Source of the DNA: Modestobacter sp. VKM Ac-2982
GTDB lineage: Bacteria; Actinomycetota; Actinomycetes; Mycobacteriales; Geodermatophilaceae
DNA length: 64,000 bases
Direction: 5' to 3'
Assembly: GCF_026967935.1 (NCBI RefSeq)
Contig: NZ_JAPVBL010000002.1
Coordinates: 248,001 to 312,000 of the forward strand
Shown: one piece after another, positions 55,180-64,000 of the stretch
Position numbering within the stretch: the stretch's first letter is position 1
Layout of the letters: the number at the start of each line of letters is the position of its first letter
The notes under the pieces: model-generated
Told to the model about the DNA's origin: nothing
What the model saw: the letters and a program-made list of their open reading frames with translations, nothing else
The model's database searches: none
Position numbers and translations under genes: made by a program

Positions 55180-56829
55180 GTGCCGGGGTCCGGCGGGGCT
55201 GCGCTGCTGGGAGCAGGCAGGCAGGCGCTGGAACGAGCGGACTGGGAGTCCGCCCGCTCCGCGTTCGCCGCTGCCCTCACCGCGGGCGGCGGGGCCGACG
55301 CCCGCGACGGGCTGGCCCAGGCCCAGTGGTTCCTCGGCCGGGTCACCGAGGCGATCGCGCTGCGCGAGCAGGCGTTCGAGGAGCACCTGCGGGCCGGGCG
55401 CTGCGCCGAGGCCGCCCGCAGTGCGGTCTGGGTGGCGCACCAGCACCTGCTGAGCGGCCGCGGCTCTGCGGCGCGCGGCTGGCTGGCCCGGTCCGAGCGG
55501 GTCATGGCCGGCCAGCCGCTCTGCGCCGGGCACGGCTGGGTGGCGGTCGAGTCCGCCCGGCAGGCGGCGACGGTGGGCGAGCAGGCCACGGCCGCGGCGC
55601 AGGCCCTGGAGGTCGCCCGGGCCGTCGGGGACGGCGACCTCGAGGTGCTGGCGATCAGCCTGCTCGGGTGTGCCGAGGTGCGAGCCGGGCGCTGGGCGCC
55701 CGGGCTGCGGCTGCTCGAAGAGGCCATGGCGGCCGCGACGGCCGGCCGGGTGACGGACCTGCACACGCTGGGCGAGGCCTACTGCAACCTGGTGCTCGGC
55801 TGCTCTTGCGCGGGGGAGTGGACTCAGGCCGCTGAGTGGTGCGAGCACGTGGCGTCCTTCGCCCGCGGCTCGGCGATCGCGCCGCTGTTCGGTGCCTGCC
55901 GCACGGTGCACGCCGACCTGCTGATCGCCGGCGGCCGGTGGTCCGACGCGGAGGCGGCCCTGCAGGAGGCGCTGGCGGTGCACGCCGAGCAGCTGCCGGG
56001 GGTGAGCGCACCGACGGTCGCCTCGCTGGCCGAGCTGCGGGTGCAGCAGGGGCGGCTGCGCGAGGCCGCGCAGCTGCTCGCCGGCCGGGAGGAGTACCCG
56101 GCGGTACTGCGCGCGCGGGCGCTGCTGCGGCTGGCCGACGGGCACCCCGGGCAGGCCACGGCCCTGCTGGAGCGGGGCCTGCGGGCGGCTCCGGACGACG
56201 CGGTGGCCGCCGGTGGCCTGCTGTCCCCGCTGGTGCACGCCCGGCTCGCCCTCGGCGACGTGCCGGGTGCCCGGACGGCGGCCGACGAGCTCGCGGCGCT
56301 GGGTGCGGCGACCGGCATCCGGCTGCTGGCGGCCCGGGCCGCGCTGGCCGCAGCCGCCGTCGAGCTCGCCGCCGGGCGGACGGGGGAGGCGGCGGAACCG
56401 GCCCGTCGTGCACTCCGTGGGTTCAGCGGGCTGCTCATGCCCTTCGACGCCGCGCTCGCGCGGCTGGTGCTGGCCCGGGCCGTGGCCCACGACGACCCGG
56501 GCACCGCGGCCGACGAGGCCGGTGCTGCCCTGGCCGCCCTCGAGGGGCTGGGCGCCGCACCGGCGGTGGGTGCGGCCACGGCGCTGCTCCGCGAGCTCCG
56601 GGAGCCCGCGCGCCGCTCGGTCCGGGGCGCCGGCGAGCTGTCCGCCCGGGAGGAGGAGGTGCTGGCCCTGATCGCCCGGGGGCTGTCGAACGCCGCCATC
56701 GGCCGGACCCTGGTCATCAGCGAGAAGACCGCCGGGCACCACGTCAGCCACATCCTGACCAAGCTGGGGGTGCGCAACCGGGCGGAGGCGGCCGCCCACG
56801 CCGTCCGCCGCGGCACGCCGGCCGGCTGA
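55180..56829 (+). CDS. LuxR-type regulator with TPR-like repeat domain
   Basis: A 549-residue regulator. Most of it is Ala/Leu-rich helical repeats resembling the TPR part of large MalT/LAL regulators, without the N-terminal ATPase. The C-terminal HTH is [28 protein letters not shown] followed by [23 protein letters not shown]. The GTG start at 55180 is inferred. It may regulate the methyltransferase or ppk2, but no operator is visible. Confidence 0.82.
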   Translation: MPGSGGAALLGAGRQALERADWESARSAFAAALTAGGGADARDGLAQAQWFLGRVTEAIALREQAFEEHLRAGRCAEAARSAVWVAHQHLLSGRGSAARGWLARSERVMAGQPLCAGHGWVAVESARQAATVGEQATAAAQALEVARAVGDGDLEVLAISLLGCAEVRAGRWAPGLRLLEEAMAAATAGRVTDLHTLGEAYCNLVLGCSCAGEWTQAAEWCEHVASFARGSAIAPLFGACRTVHADLLIAGGRWSDAEAALQEALAVHAEQLPGVSAPTVASLAELRVQQGRLREAAQLLAGREEYPAVLRARALLRLADGHPGQATALLERGLRAAPDDAVAAGGLLSPLVHARLALGDVPGARTAADELAALGAATGIRLLAARAALAAAAVELAAGRTGEAAEPARRALRGFSGLLMPFDAALARLVLARAVAHDDPGTAADEAGAALAALEGLGAAPAVGAATALLRELREPARRSVRGAGELSAREEEVLALIARGLSNAAIGRTLVISEKTAGHHVSHILTKLGVRNRAEAAAHAVRRGTPAG

Positions 56830-56911
56830 GCCGGACTCGCGACTGGCCACGTCCGCCGCGGCCGGGTGCACGCCGCTTGCCGCCGGGCGATCGGCGCGTG
56901 ATGCTCGTCAC

Positions 56912-57748
56912 ATGGTCAGCGCACCGGGTCCTACGTCGTCGGTCGAGGAGATGCCGGAGTCCACCGGCAAGGTCGACGACAAGTTCTACGAGCAGGAGTT
57001 GTCCCGGCTGCAGACGGAGCTGGTGAAGCAGCAGGAGCACGTCCGCGCGCGGGGTCTGCGGGTCGTCGTCCTCTTCGAGGGCCGCGACGCCGCCGGCAAG
57101 GGCGGTGCGATCCAGCGCATCACCGAGAGCCTCAACCCGCGGCATGCGCACGTCGTCGCGCTCCCGGCCCCGACCGAGCGGGAGAAGGGGCAGTGGTACT
57201 TCCAGCGGTACGTGGCGCACCTTCCCGGCCCGGGGGAGATGGTGCTGTTCGACCGGTCTTGGTACAACCGCGCCGGCGTCGAGCGGGTCATGGGCTTCTG
57301 CACCGACGAGGAGTACGAGGAGTTCCTCCGCTCGTGCCCGGAGTTCGAGCGGATGCTGGTGCGCAGCGGGATCACGGTCGTGAAGTACTGGTTCTCCGTC
57401 AGCGACACCGAGCAGGAGAAGCGCTTCCAGAAGCGGCTGAAGGACCCGACCAAGCGCTGGAAGCTGAGCCCGATGGACCTCGAGGCGCGAAACCGCTGGG
57501 TCGACTTCTCCCGGGCCAAGGACGCGATGTTCGCTGCCACCGACATCCCCGAGGCGCCCTGGTGGGTGGTCGAGGCCGAGGTGAAGAAGCGCGCCCGGCT
57601 CAACGTGATGGCCCACCTGCTGACCCAGGTGCCCTACGAGGACCTCACCCCGCCGGCCCCGGAGCTGCCGCCCCGGCCACCGGTGGAGGAGGACTACCTC
57701 CGGCCGCCCAAGGAGAGCCAGCACATCGTGCCCGACCTCGTGCCCTGA
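56912..57748 (+). CDS. ppk2: polyphosphate kinase 2 family protein
   Basis: A 278-residue PPK2. Walker A EGRDAAGKGGAI, lid/Walker B region LFDRSWYNRAGVERVMGF and QWYFQRYVAHLP are clear. PPK2 makes or uses polyphosphate to phosphorylate nucleotides (usually GDP or ADP). Its last 122 bases, encoding from VPYEDL to HIVPDLVP, are repeated at 58736-58857, after a 1-kb insert with an ATPase gene. Confidence 0.94.
   Translation: MVSAPGPTSSVEEMPESTGKVDDKFYEQELSRLQTELVKQQEHVRARGLRVVVLFEGRDAAGKGGAIQRITESLNPRHAHVVALPAPTEREKGQWYFQRYVAHLPGPGEMVLFDRSWYNRAGVERVMGFCTDEEYEEFLRSCPEFERMLVRSGITVVKYWFSVSDTEQEKRFQKRLKDPTKRWKLSPMDLEARNRWVDFSRAKDAMFAATDIPEAPWWVVEAEVKKRARLNVMAHLLTQVPYEDLTPPAPELPPRPPVEEDYLRPPKESQHIVPDLVP
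57627..57748 (+). repeat. 122-base direct repeat, copy 1 (3-prime end of ppk2)
   Basis: This copy is the real 3-prime end of ppk2. It matches 58736-58857 at 118 of 122 positions (four substitutions, one causing Tyr to His). The repeat ends exactly at the stop codon; the sequences on both sides then differ. Confidence 0.92.
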
Positions 57749-57903
57749 GCCGGCTGGACGAGCTGGTGCCGCCGTCCGGCGACGGCGTCCCTGAAGGCCT
57801 GTGAGACAGCCCCTGTTTCGGTAGACCACTCCTCCATCTCCAAGAGCACGTCCGCCACTGCTCCTGCTGACCGCGGACGTACCGACATGGACAGAATGAC
57901 GCC

Positions 57904-58623
57904 ATGGACCGCCGCCCCATCCGCCGCCTGCGCCCCGATCCTGGGGCCACGCCGATCGCCGACGGGCTCTGGCCGGCCACCGTGCCGGCCGTGGCGCACG
58001 TCCTGCGCAAGGGCATCGAACTACAGGCGGGCGTGACGGTGCTGGTCGGCGAGAACGGGTCGGGCAAGTCGACGCTGGTCGAGGTCATCGCGGCCGCCGT
58101 GGGGCTCAACGCGGAGGGCGGGTCGGGAGGTGCCCAGCACCGCACGCGCGCGAGCGAGCCAGGATCGCTGGGCCTGATCGTCGAGCGCGGCCCAGGCGCA
58201 CCCCGTTGGGCCTACCTGCTACGCGACGAGACCTTGCACGGGCTGTACAGCTACTTGGAGGAGAACCGCTCCTGGCACCGCGTTGAGCCGCGATTCCATG
58301 AGCTCTCCCACGGCGAGGCCTTCCTGAGCATCTTCCACGACCGGGCCACCCAACCGGGCCTGTACCTCTTGGACGAGCCCGACGCCGCCCTGTCGTTCAC
58401 CGCCACGCTCTCACTCCTGGCCGCCCTGAAAGACCTCGCCGCCGACGGCGCTCAGGTCGTCATCGCCACCCACTCACCGGTGCTGGCCGCCCTGCCGGGC
58501 GCGCACCTACTGGAGGTGGGTCCGTGGGGCATCCGGGCGGCGGCCTGGGACGAGCTCGAGCTGACCGCGAACTGGCGCCAGTTCCTCCGCGCGCCAGAGT
58601 CGTTTCTCAGACATCTGGGCTGA
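57904..58623 (+). CDS. AAA/ABC-type ATPase inserted beside ppk2
   Basis: A 239-residue soluble ATPase of the predicted-ATPase (COG3910-like) type. Walker A VGENGSGKSTL, signature-like LSHGEAFLSIF, Walker B LYLLDEPDAAL and H-loop VVIATHSPVLAA are present. There is no transmembrane domain, so it is not a transporter by itself. Its codons are less G/C-biased than neighbours (cta, ttg, ccg/cat and gtt appear), hinting at recent transfer. It lies between two copies of the ppk2 3-prime end. The role is unknown; related ATPases occur in defence or repair contexts, but nothing here proves that. Confidence 0.85.
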   Translation: MDRRPIRRLRPDPGATPIADGLWPATVPAVAHVLRKGIELQAGVTVLVGENGSGKSTLVEVIAAAVGLNAEGGSGGAQHRTRASEPGSLGLIVERGPGAPRWAYLLRDETLHGLYSYLEENRSWHRVEPRFHELSHGEAFLSIFHDRATQPGLYLLDEPDAALSFTATLSLLAALKDLAADGAQVVIATHSPVLAALPGAHLLEVGPWGIRAAAWDELELTANWRQFLRAPESFLRHLG

Positions 58624-58735
58624 GGGCGGCGCGACTGTTGGCGGCAGCTCGAGCGGGAGGCCAGCTGCGCGTTACCAACGCTCGCTCCCCAGCGGCACGG
58701 GCGGCGGGCGGCAGCGCGAGGCCGGGGTCGCTCTG

Positions 58736-58857
58736 AGGTGCCGTACGAGGACCTCACCCCGCCGGCGCCGGAGCTGCCGCCCCGGCCGCCGGTGGAGGAG
58801 GACCACCTCCGGCCGCCCAAGGAGAGCCAGCACATCGTGCCCGACCTCGTGCCCTGA
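58736..58857 (+). pseudogene. ppk2 3-prime remnant (direct repeat, copy 2)
   Basis: Bases 58736-58857 encode the PPK2 C-terminus from VPYEDL to HIVPDLVP and stop, with one residue changed (EEDHLRPP for EEDYLRPP), but no start or upstream ppk2 sequence. The stretch 58624-58735 between ATPase and remnant holds no clear gene. The remnant marks the far end of the ATPase module. Confidence 0.9.
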
Positions 58858-58909
58858 GGCCCGGGCGGTGCGTGCCCGGCGCCGGTGGCTGCCGACGCCG
58901 GGCCCGGGG

Positions 58910-60127
58910 TCACTGCCCGGCGCCGGCGACCTCCGGCTGCCGGTCCCGGCCGACGAGCGAGGCGTAGCAGGCCGTCTCGAACTCCAGGTAGCTGCCGAAG
59001 GACGTCGCATCGCCGAAGGGCAGGATCTGCGTCGCCCAGAAGCCGGCGTACCCGTTGTCGCGGTCGATCCAGTAGAAGAGGTTGGCCAACCCGGCCCAGC
59101 TGAGTGCGCCGGCGGGCCGTCCCGTCGGTGCCTGCTCGTCGTTGATCATGAACGGCAGCGACCAGGACTTCGGCATGCCGGGGAAGAACTCCGCGTCGTT
59201 GGACAGCGACGGGATCACCCCGGGGAGCCCGGTCACCTTGAGGTCGCCGAGGTGGTTCTGCACCGCCATCTGCACCGTCTCGGGCCGGAGGACGACGCCG
59301 TGCTCACCCCGGCCGTCGTTGAGCCACATCCGGAGGAAGCGCAGGTAGTCACCGACCGTGCCGTAGAGGCCGTGCCCGCCCATGTCGACCTCCGGGGGCG
59401 AGGGCAGCTCGAAGTCCATCGGCGTCAGCGACCCGTCCGCGCCGCGGGCGTGCATCGAGGCCAGCCGGCTGCGCAGCCGGTCGTCCAGCACGAAGGACGC
59501 GTCGGTCATGCCCAGGGGCTGGAACACCCGCTCGGCGACCACCTCGCCGAGGCGCTTCCCGGTGATGCCCTCCACCACCTGCCCGACCCAGTCCAGGTTG
59601 CTGCCGTACTCCCACCGCTCGCCCGGGTCGAACAGCAGCGGGGTGGTCAGCGCGGCCTTCGTGGCGGTGATGACGCTGGGCTGGCCCTGCTCCTGGGCCA
59701 GCCGGTTGTAGTGCTCGTTGAAGAAGTCGTACCCGAAGCCGCCGGTGTGCGTCAGCAGCATCCGGGTGGTCACCTCCCGCCGCGGGTCGCGCAGCCGTGG
59801 GGTGCCGTCCTCGCCGAATCCGTCGAGCACCTTCAGCTCACCGATGGCGGGGGCGTGGGTGCGGGCCGGGGCGTCGAGGTCCAGCCGCCCCTCCTCGACC
59901 AGCTGCAGCGCCGCCGTGGCGGTGACGGCCTTGGTGGTCGAGAACAGGGCGAAGACGGTGTCGGGGGTCATCGGCTGGTCCCCGCCGAGGCGTCGGGCGC
60001 CGGCCGCGCCGGAGTAGACGGTCTCCGAACGGTCGGTGACCATCGCGACGACCCCGGCGACGGGGGCCTCCGCCCGGGTGGCGCGGTCGAGGATCGCGTC
60101 GGCGGCGGCGCTGAACGGGTGGGTCAT
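58910..60127 (-). CDS. serine hydrolase of the beta-lactamase/esterase (class C, EstB-like) family
   Basis: A 405-residue serine hydrolase. SxxK motif [13 protein letters not shown] gives nucleophile Ser and Lys; the YGSN Tyr motif and a late [13 protein letters not shown] are family-typical. No signal peptide, so it is cytoplasmic. It is 49 bases after the BVMO gene on the same strand; together they could cleave the ester made by Baeyer-Villiger oxidation. An ester or lactone is the likely substrate. Confidence 0.88.
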   Translation of the reverse strand: MTHPFSAAADAILDRATRAEAPVAGVVAMVTDRSETVYSGAAGARRLGGDQPMTPDTVFALFSTTKAVTATAALQLVEEGRLDLDAPARTHAPAIGELKVLDGFGEDGTPRLRDPRREVTTRMLLTHTGGFGYDFFNEHYNRLAQEQGQPSVITATKAALTTPLLFDPGERWEYGSNLDWVGQVVEGITGKRLGEVVAERVFQPLGMTDASFVLDDRLRSRLASMHARGADGSLTPMDFELPSPPEVDMGGHGLYGTVGDYLRFLRMWLNDGRGEHGVVLRPETVQMAVQNHLGDLKVTGLPGVIPSLSNDAEFFPGMPKSWSLPFMINDEQAPTGRPAGALSWAGLANLFYWIDRDNGYAGFWATQILPFGDATSFGSYLEFETACYASLVGRDRQPEVAGAGQ

Positions 60128-60176
60128 GGCAGTCCTCCAGGTGGGTGCGGCTGAGTGCGGGGTCAGCTGGTGCGGG

Positions 60177-61820
60177 TCAGCGGATGTCGAAGCCGGGGTA
60201 GCCGGCCGAGGCCGACTCGGCGCACAGGTCTCGGTAGGCGCCGACGCCGCCGGTGTAGGACAGGACGCGGCGGGGCTTGCCCGGCACGTTCGCCCCGAGG
60301 TACCAGGACGACGTCCGGGAGATGAGGTTCACGCCGGCCGTCTCGTCGTGGTGCGCGACCCAGGCGTCCTCGACGTCCTTCGTCGGCTCGATGACCGACT
60401 TCCCTCCGGCCCGCAGGTGGGCGATCAGGTCGCTGATCCACTCCGTCTGCTGCTGCAGGCAGGTGGTCATGTTGCACAGCGCCGCCGACGGCGCCAGCGG
60501 GACGGCGGTGGTCAGCAGGTTCGGGTACCCGTGGACCATCAGCCCCATCGTGGTGCGGATGTCCCGGCCCCAGTCCTCGGTCAGGGAGCGGCCGCCGCGC
60601 CCGCGGATGTCGATGCGGGTCAGCGCCCCGGTCCCGGCGTCGAAGCCGGTGGCCAGGATCAGCACGTCCAGCTCGTGCACCGTCCCGTCGGCCAGCACCA
60701 GCCCCTCGGGGACGACGTGGGAGATGGCGTTGTCCCGCACGCCGACCAGCTCGACGTCCGGGCGGTGGTAGACCTCGAGGTAGTCGGTCTCCAGCGGGAC
60801 CCGGTGGGTGCCGAAGCCGTAGTCGGTGGGGATCAGGACGTCGCAGAGCTGCGGGTCCCGCAGCCGCTCGCGCATCTTCTCCCGGACGAACTCCGAGATC
60901 TCCTCGTTGACCTCCTCATCGAAGAACATCTCCGCGAACGAGGCGAGCCACAGCTTCAGCGATCCGTTGGCGTGGATCTCCTCCAGCTCCTCCCGCCGCT
61001 GCTCGGGGGTCAGCTCGGCCCAGGTGTGCGCCCACTCGTACTCGAAGCCGGTGAACGTGCGGGGGAGGGTGTCGCGCAGTTCGGGGAACCGCTCCTTGTA
61101 GCCGGCGACGTCGTCCGGGCCGAAGTGCGGGTTCTTCATCGGCAGCACGTACTGGGGGGTGCGGGCGAAGACGGTCAGGTGCCCGACGTGGCCGGCGATC
61201 GTCTGGATCACCTGGATCCCGGTGGCGCCGATGCCGACCACACCCACCCTCTTGCCGTCGAGCTCGACGCCCTCGGCCGGCCAGCGCGAGGTGTGCACGA
61301 CCGTGCCCCGGAAGGTGTCCTGACCGGGGAAGACCTCGGCCAGCGGCGCCGACAGCATCCCGGCGCAGGTGACGAGGAACCGGGTGTCGATCGTCTCGCC
61401 GCGGTCGGTCGTGACCGTCCACCGTCCGCGTTCCTCGTCGAACCGGGCGGCGGTGACCGTGGCCCCGAACTCGATGTCCCGGCGCAGGTCCAGGCGGTCG
61501 GTGACGTAGTGCATCCACCGCTCGATCTCGGGCTGGTCGGGGAACCGCTGGCTCCAGCTCCAGTCCTTGTACAGGTCCTCGTCGAAGAGGTACTGGTAGA
61601 TGTAGGCCTCGGAGTCGAACCGAGCACCGGGGTAGCGGTTCCAGAACCAGGTGCCGCCGACGTCGTTGGCGGCGTCGTAGGCGCGGACCTGCAGCCCCTG
61701 CTCACGCAGCTGGTGGAGCTGGTAGAGGCCGGCCACCCCGGCGCCGATGATCACGGCGTCGAGCTCGCGGGTCGCAGGTGCGCGGTCGGTGCCGGTGTCC
61801 GCGGCTGCCTGCACGGTCAT
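60177..61820 (-). CDS. Baeyer-Villiger monooxygenase (flavin-containing, type I)
   Basis: A 547-residue FAD/NADPH enzyme. The first Rossmann is [20 protein letters not shown]; the second is [18 protein letters not shown]. The BVMO fingerprint FxGxxxHxxxWP is exact at residues 170-181 ([12 protein letters not shown]). It inserts oxygen into ketones to give esters or lactones. The paired hydrolase gene downstream fits ketone breakdown. It is divergent from an AcoR-like regulator; the intergenic region has two palindromes. Confidence 0.94.
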   Translation of the reverse strand: MTVQAAADTGTDRAPATRELDAVIIGAGVAGLYQLHQLREQGLQVRAYDAANDVGGTWFWNRYPGARFDSEAYIYQYLFDEDLYKDWSWSQRFPDQPEIERWMHYVTDRLDLRRDIEFGATVTAARFDEERGRWTVTTDRGETIDTRFLVTCAGMLSAPLAEVFPGQDTFRGTVVHTSRWPAEGVELDGKRVGVVGIGATGIQVIQTIAGHVGHLTVFARTPQYVLPMKNPHFGPDDVAGYKERFPELRDTLPRTFTGFEYEWAHTWAELTPEQRREELEEIHANGSLKLWLASFAEMFFDEEVNEEISEFVREKMRERLRDPQLCDVLIPTDYGFGTHRVPLETDYLEVYHRPDVELVGVRDNAISHVVPEGLVLADGTVHELDVLILATGFDAGTGALTRIDIRGRGGRSLTEDWGRDIRTTMGLMVHGYPNLLTTAVPLAPSAALCNMTTCLQQQTEWISDLIAHLRAGGKSVIEPTKDVEDAWVAHHDETAGVNLISRTSSWYLGANVPGKPRRVLSYTGGVGAYRDLCAESASAGYPGFDIR

Positions 61821-61848
61821 CTGATGCCCTACCCTTCGATGTGGTCTG

Positions 61849-61864
61849 GATCACGTCTGTGATC
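61849..61864. promoter_or_regulatory. palindromic operator near the BVMO start
   Basis: GATCAC-gtct-GTGATC is a perfect 6-base-arm dyad, 28 bases upstream of the BVMO start. An overlapping perfect TGTGATCACA extends the pattern. It is a good candidate site for the divergent regulator or another regulator. Confidence 0.5.
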
Positions 61865-61895
61865 ACATCGTCGGGGTTCTGGGGCCCGGCGGACC

Positions 61896-61910
61896 GTCCC
61901 AGATTGGGAC
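61896..61910. promoter_or_regulatory. second palindrome in the BVMO-regulator intergenic region
   Basis: GTCCCA-gat-TGGGAC is a perfect 15-base dyad, 15 bases before the regulator's start codon. Its place suggests autoregulation or activation of the divergent BVMO operon. The same core occurs at 39542-39556. Confidence 0.5.
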
Positions 61911-61925
61911 AGTGCGCGGCCGGTC

Positions 61926-63761
61926 GTGGCTCGGGCGGACGCGTCCGGGCGGGGGGACACCGTGGAGGTGACCGTGCACCAAGGGCGGGACGCTCTTCGG
62001 CACGTGGCCGCTGCCCGGGCCGAGTTCCTGGAGCGTGGCGTGGCCGGGGCGACCGGGGTCCGCGACCTGGTCGCGGCCTCCTGGCGGCGCAGCCGCTCGG
62101 CCGGCGTCGACGCCGCCGAGTACCGGACCAGCTACCACGAGGACGTCGACCTGGACTCCCGCCTGGTCCGCAGCGCACGTCCGGTGATCGACCGGCTGGC
62201 CGTCGAGATGGTCGACGTGCCGGTCGCGATCGCCCTGTCCGACGCGCAGGCGCGCATCGTGCACCGGCTGGACTGCTCGACCGCGGTCGGCCGCCAGCTC
62301 GACCGGGTCGACTTCAACGCCGGCTTCGACTTCGGGGAGGGCGGCGTGGGCACCAACGGGATCGGGACCGTCTTCGAGACCGGGGCATCGGTCAGCGTCG
62401 TCGGGGCGGAGCACTTCACCGAGGCGCTCGTGCGGTTCGCCTGCACCGGGGCTCCGATCATCGACCCGGTGACGGGCCGGGTCGACGGGGTGCTCGACGT
62501 CAGCTCGCTCGCCGAGACCTGGACGCCGCTGATGCACACCCTCGTCCGGCGCGCGGCCGTGGACATCGGCCGCAACCTGCTGCTGGACCGCAGCCAGGCC
62601 AAGCGGGCGCTCTTCGAGACGTTCCTCCGAGCCGATGCCCGGCCCCGGCAGGCCGTCATGGCCGTGGGCGACTCGCTCACCGTCAACCGGCGGGCCCAGC
62701 AGCTCTACTCGGCCGCCGAGCAGAGGGCGGTCCACCAGCACGCGCTGTTCCTGATGAGCCGGCGGGACCGGGTCACGGACTCCGTCACGCTGGACTCCGG
62801 TCGCACCGTCCGGCTGCGGGCTACACGCATCCTGGTGGGCGAGGAGGTCGCCGGCATCGTGCTGGTGCTGGACGACGAGCCCAGCGTGCCGCGGCCCGAC
62901 GTCGCGTCGTCGGCGGCCCGCCCTCGGTCGCCCGCGGGCACGGACGGGCCGGCGCCGCCGGCCCCGGCACCGAGTGGCCGGTCACCGGCGTGGACGGCGG
63001 CGTGCGCGCAGGTCCGAGCCGGCCTCGATCGGGGCGACCGGCTGCTCGTCCTGGGCGAGCCGGGCGCGGGCCGGCGCACGATCGTCGCAGAGCTCTTCGG
63101 CGGCCTGCACCCCGCGGGAGCGGTGGTGGCGGGCGAGGTGGAGCAGGTGGTCGCGGAGGGTGTGCCGGCCGGGGCAGGGCCCACCCTCGTCGTCCTGCGG
63201 CACCTCGACCGGATCGGTCGGGACACGGCTGAACGGCTCCCCGCCTTCCTCGCCTCGCTGGACCGGGACCAGTACGCAGTCGCCGCGACGCTGGACGACG
63301 CACGTACCGGTGCGGACCTGCCGTTCCGGGCCGTGCTGCGGGAGTTCGCGCAGGCGGTCCGGTTGCCACCCCTGCGCCACCGCACCGACGACCTGCCACA
63401 GGTCGTCGAGCGGCTGCTCACCGAGCTGGCCCCCGACCGCGGGGTGCGGCTGCACCCCGCGGCGAGCCGGCTCATCGAGCGGCACCCCTGGCCGGGGAAC
63501 CTCGTCCAGCTGCGGGAGGCCCTGGCGGCCGCCCTGCAGCGGCGGCCGGTGGGCGAGCTCCGCCCCGACGACCTGCCGGCCTGGTGCCGGACGGGCGGCA
63601 GCAGCCGCACCCTGACCCCGCTCGAGTCGGCCGAGCGGGAGGCGATCGTCACCGTGCTGCAGGAGTGCCGGGGCAACCGGGTGCACGCCGCGGCCTCGCT
63701 CGGGATGGCCCGCAGCTCCCTCTACCGCAAGATCAAGAGCTACGCGATCACCGACGCGTGA
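61926..63761 (+). CDS. AcoR/NtrC-family-like GAF-AAA(degenerate)-Fis regulator without GAFTGA
   Basis: A 611-residue regulator. N-terminal GAF-type sensor region (about 60-200, with NAGFDFGEGGVGTNGIGTVFETG typical of AcoR), a PAS-like stretch, then a reduced AAA+ domain and a C-terminal Fis HTH (LQECRGNRVHAAASLGMARSSLYRKI). The AAA part keeps PPLRHRTDDLPQVVERLL, but the Walker A lysine is Arg (GEPGAGRRT, 377-385) and no GAFTGA loop for sigma-54 contact is visible. So it likely activates sigma-70 promoters without remodelling sigma-54. It is divergent from the BVMO operon and probably controls it. GTG start. Confidence 0.9.
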   Translation: MARADASGRGDTVEVTVHQGRDALRHVAAARAEFLERGVAGATGVRDLVAASWRRSRSAGVDAAEYRTSYHEDVDLDSRLVRSARPVIDRLAVEMVDVPVAIALSDAQARIVHRLDCSTAVGRQLDRVDFNAGFDFGEGGVGTNGIGTVFETGASVSVVGAEHFTEALVRFACTGAPIIDPVTGRVDGVLDVSSLAETWTPLMHTLVRRAAVDIGRNLLLDRSQAKRALFETFLRADARPRQAVMAVGDSLTVNRRAQQLYSAAEQRAVHQHALFLMSRRDRVTDSVTLDSGRTVRLRATRILVGEEVAGIVLVLDDEPSVPRPDVASSAARPRSPAGTDGPAPPAPAPSGRSPAWTAACAQVRAGLDRGDRLLVLGEPGAGRRTIVAELFGGLHPAGAVVAGEVEQVVAEGVPAGAGPTLVVLRHLDRIGRDTAERLPAFLASLDRDQYAVAATLDDARTGADLPFRAVLREFAQAVRLPPLRHRTDDLPQVVERLLTELAPDRGVRLHPAASRLIERHPWPGNLVQLREALAAALQRRPVGELRPDDLPAWCRTGGSSRTLTPLESAEREAIVTVLQECRGNRVHAAASLGMARSSLYRKIKSYAITDA

Positions 63762-63765
63762 GCGG

Positions 63766-64000
63766 TCAGCCCACGTCGAGGACGTGCCGCTGCAGCCAGT
63801 CGTTGCGGAAGGCGCCGCGCGGGTCGAGCCGGTCGACCAGGGCGACGAAGTCAGCGTGGCGCGGGTACCGGGGGGCGAGGGTGGCCGCGTCGGCGAGGAA
63901 GAGCTTGCCCCAGTGCGGGCGGGCACCCAGCGGGAGCAGCCGGGCCTCCAGCTCGACCAGCAGCTCCTCGACCTCGGCCTGGGCGGGCAGCCAGGTGAAG
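63766..64000 (-). CDS. FAD-dependent oxidase (alditol/aldonolactone oxidase family), C-terminal part
   Basis: The last 77 residues of a gene that runs off the right edge. They contain RPHWGKLFLADAATLAPRYPRHADFVALVDRLDPRGAF, the C-terminal signature of D-arabinono-1,4-lactone/L-gulonolactone/alditol oxidases (usually ~420-450 residues). The stop lies 4 bases from the stop of the regulator gene, so the two are convergent. The N-terminal FAD domain is not in the window. Confidence 0.85.
   Translation of the reverse strand, partial: FTWLPAQAEVEELLVELEARLLPLGARPHWGKLFLADAATLAPRYPRHADFVALVDRLDPRGAFRNDWLQRHVLDVG

Noticed and set aside
57803-57903. Insertion sequence end beside the ATPase module
   Set aside because: No transposase, matching inverted repeat or target duplication could be found. 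I kept it only as a low-interest note.
57904-58623. ATPase as a known anti-phage defence system
   Set aside because: It has ABC/AAA motifs, but no nuclease, TOPRIM or reverse-transcriptase partner is adjacent. A defence call would be speculation.

Overview
The window is one dense, very GC-rich stretch of chromosome. Its strong G/C bias at the third codon position, frequent GTG starts and gene families (DevR/DevS-type two-component proteins, GerMN lipoprotein with an MtrB/AfsQ2-like kinase, DivIVA-type protein, LigB-type ATP-dependent ligase, PPK2, cytosolic Csp-type copper protein) point to an actinobacterium. Geodermatophilaceae (Geodermatophilus, Blastococcus, Modestobacter) is my best guess, but that is inference from gene content. 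I see no rRNA, tRNA, CRISPR array, phage or intact insertion sequence.

Layout. 1-3.9 kb: a molybdopterin oxidoreductase whose N-terminal Fe-S ligand positions have been replaced, followed by a helical-bundle protein and an acetate-transporter-like membrane protein. 3.9-10.1 kb: a two-component system with its GerMN lipoprotein, a STAS protein, two conserved membrane proteins, a small Cys-containing protein and a Csp copper-storage protein. 10.4-13.3 kb: a DevR/DevS pair and a flavin-binding PNPOx protein, with a DevR-box-like site in front of devR. 13.4-19.7 kb: a branched-chain-amino-acid-type ABC importer, including a fused permease-ATPase, ending in an FMN 2-hydroxy-acid dehydrogenase. 19.7-26.9 kb: a branched-chain 2-oxoacid dehydrogenase operon (E1a, E1b, E2 plus an FlK-type thioesterase) divergent from an Lrp regulator, then a short-chain fatty acid transporter and an aldolase. 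27-38.3 kb: central metabolism and stress genes: glutamate dehydrogenase, flavohaemoglobin with a DivIVA-like protein, a divergent G6PD-like enzyme with an SDR, Mug glycosylase, phosphoketolase with acetate kinase, and an M20 amidohydrolase. 38.4-46.5 kb: mixed enzymes, membrane proteins and an ATP-dependent DNA ligase. 46.6-54.2 kb: a ROK regulator and a complete sugar or polyol uptake and oxidation locus (ABC importer, Gfo/Idh/MocA dehydrogenase, TIM-barrel isomerase). 54.3-64 kb: a methyltransferase, a LuxR regulator, PPK2 with a 1.1-kb ATPase module bounded by a duplicated ppk2 3-prime end, then a Baeyer-Villiger monooxygenase, a serine hydrolase and a divergent AcoR-like regulator lacking GAFTGA, and a partial FAD oxidase at the right edge.

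How the genes fit together. Many genes are packed into operons with 4-base GTGA or ATGA stop/start overlaps. Phosphoketolase with acetate kinase can turn sugar phosphates into acetate and ATP. The bkd operon, LIV importer, hydroxy-acid dehydrogenase and AtoE transporter make a block for branched and short acids. DevR/DevS, flavohaemoglobin and PPK2 fit life under fluctuating oxygen and stress. The most unusual items are the Mo enzyme with lost cluster ligands, the ATPase module at ppk2, the G6PD paralogue without its key lysine, and the flavohaemoglobin-DivIVA gene pair.
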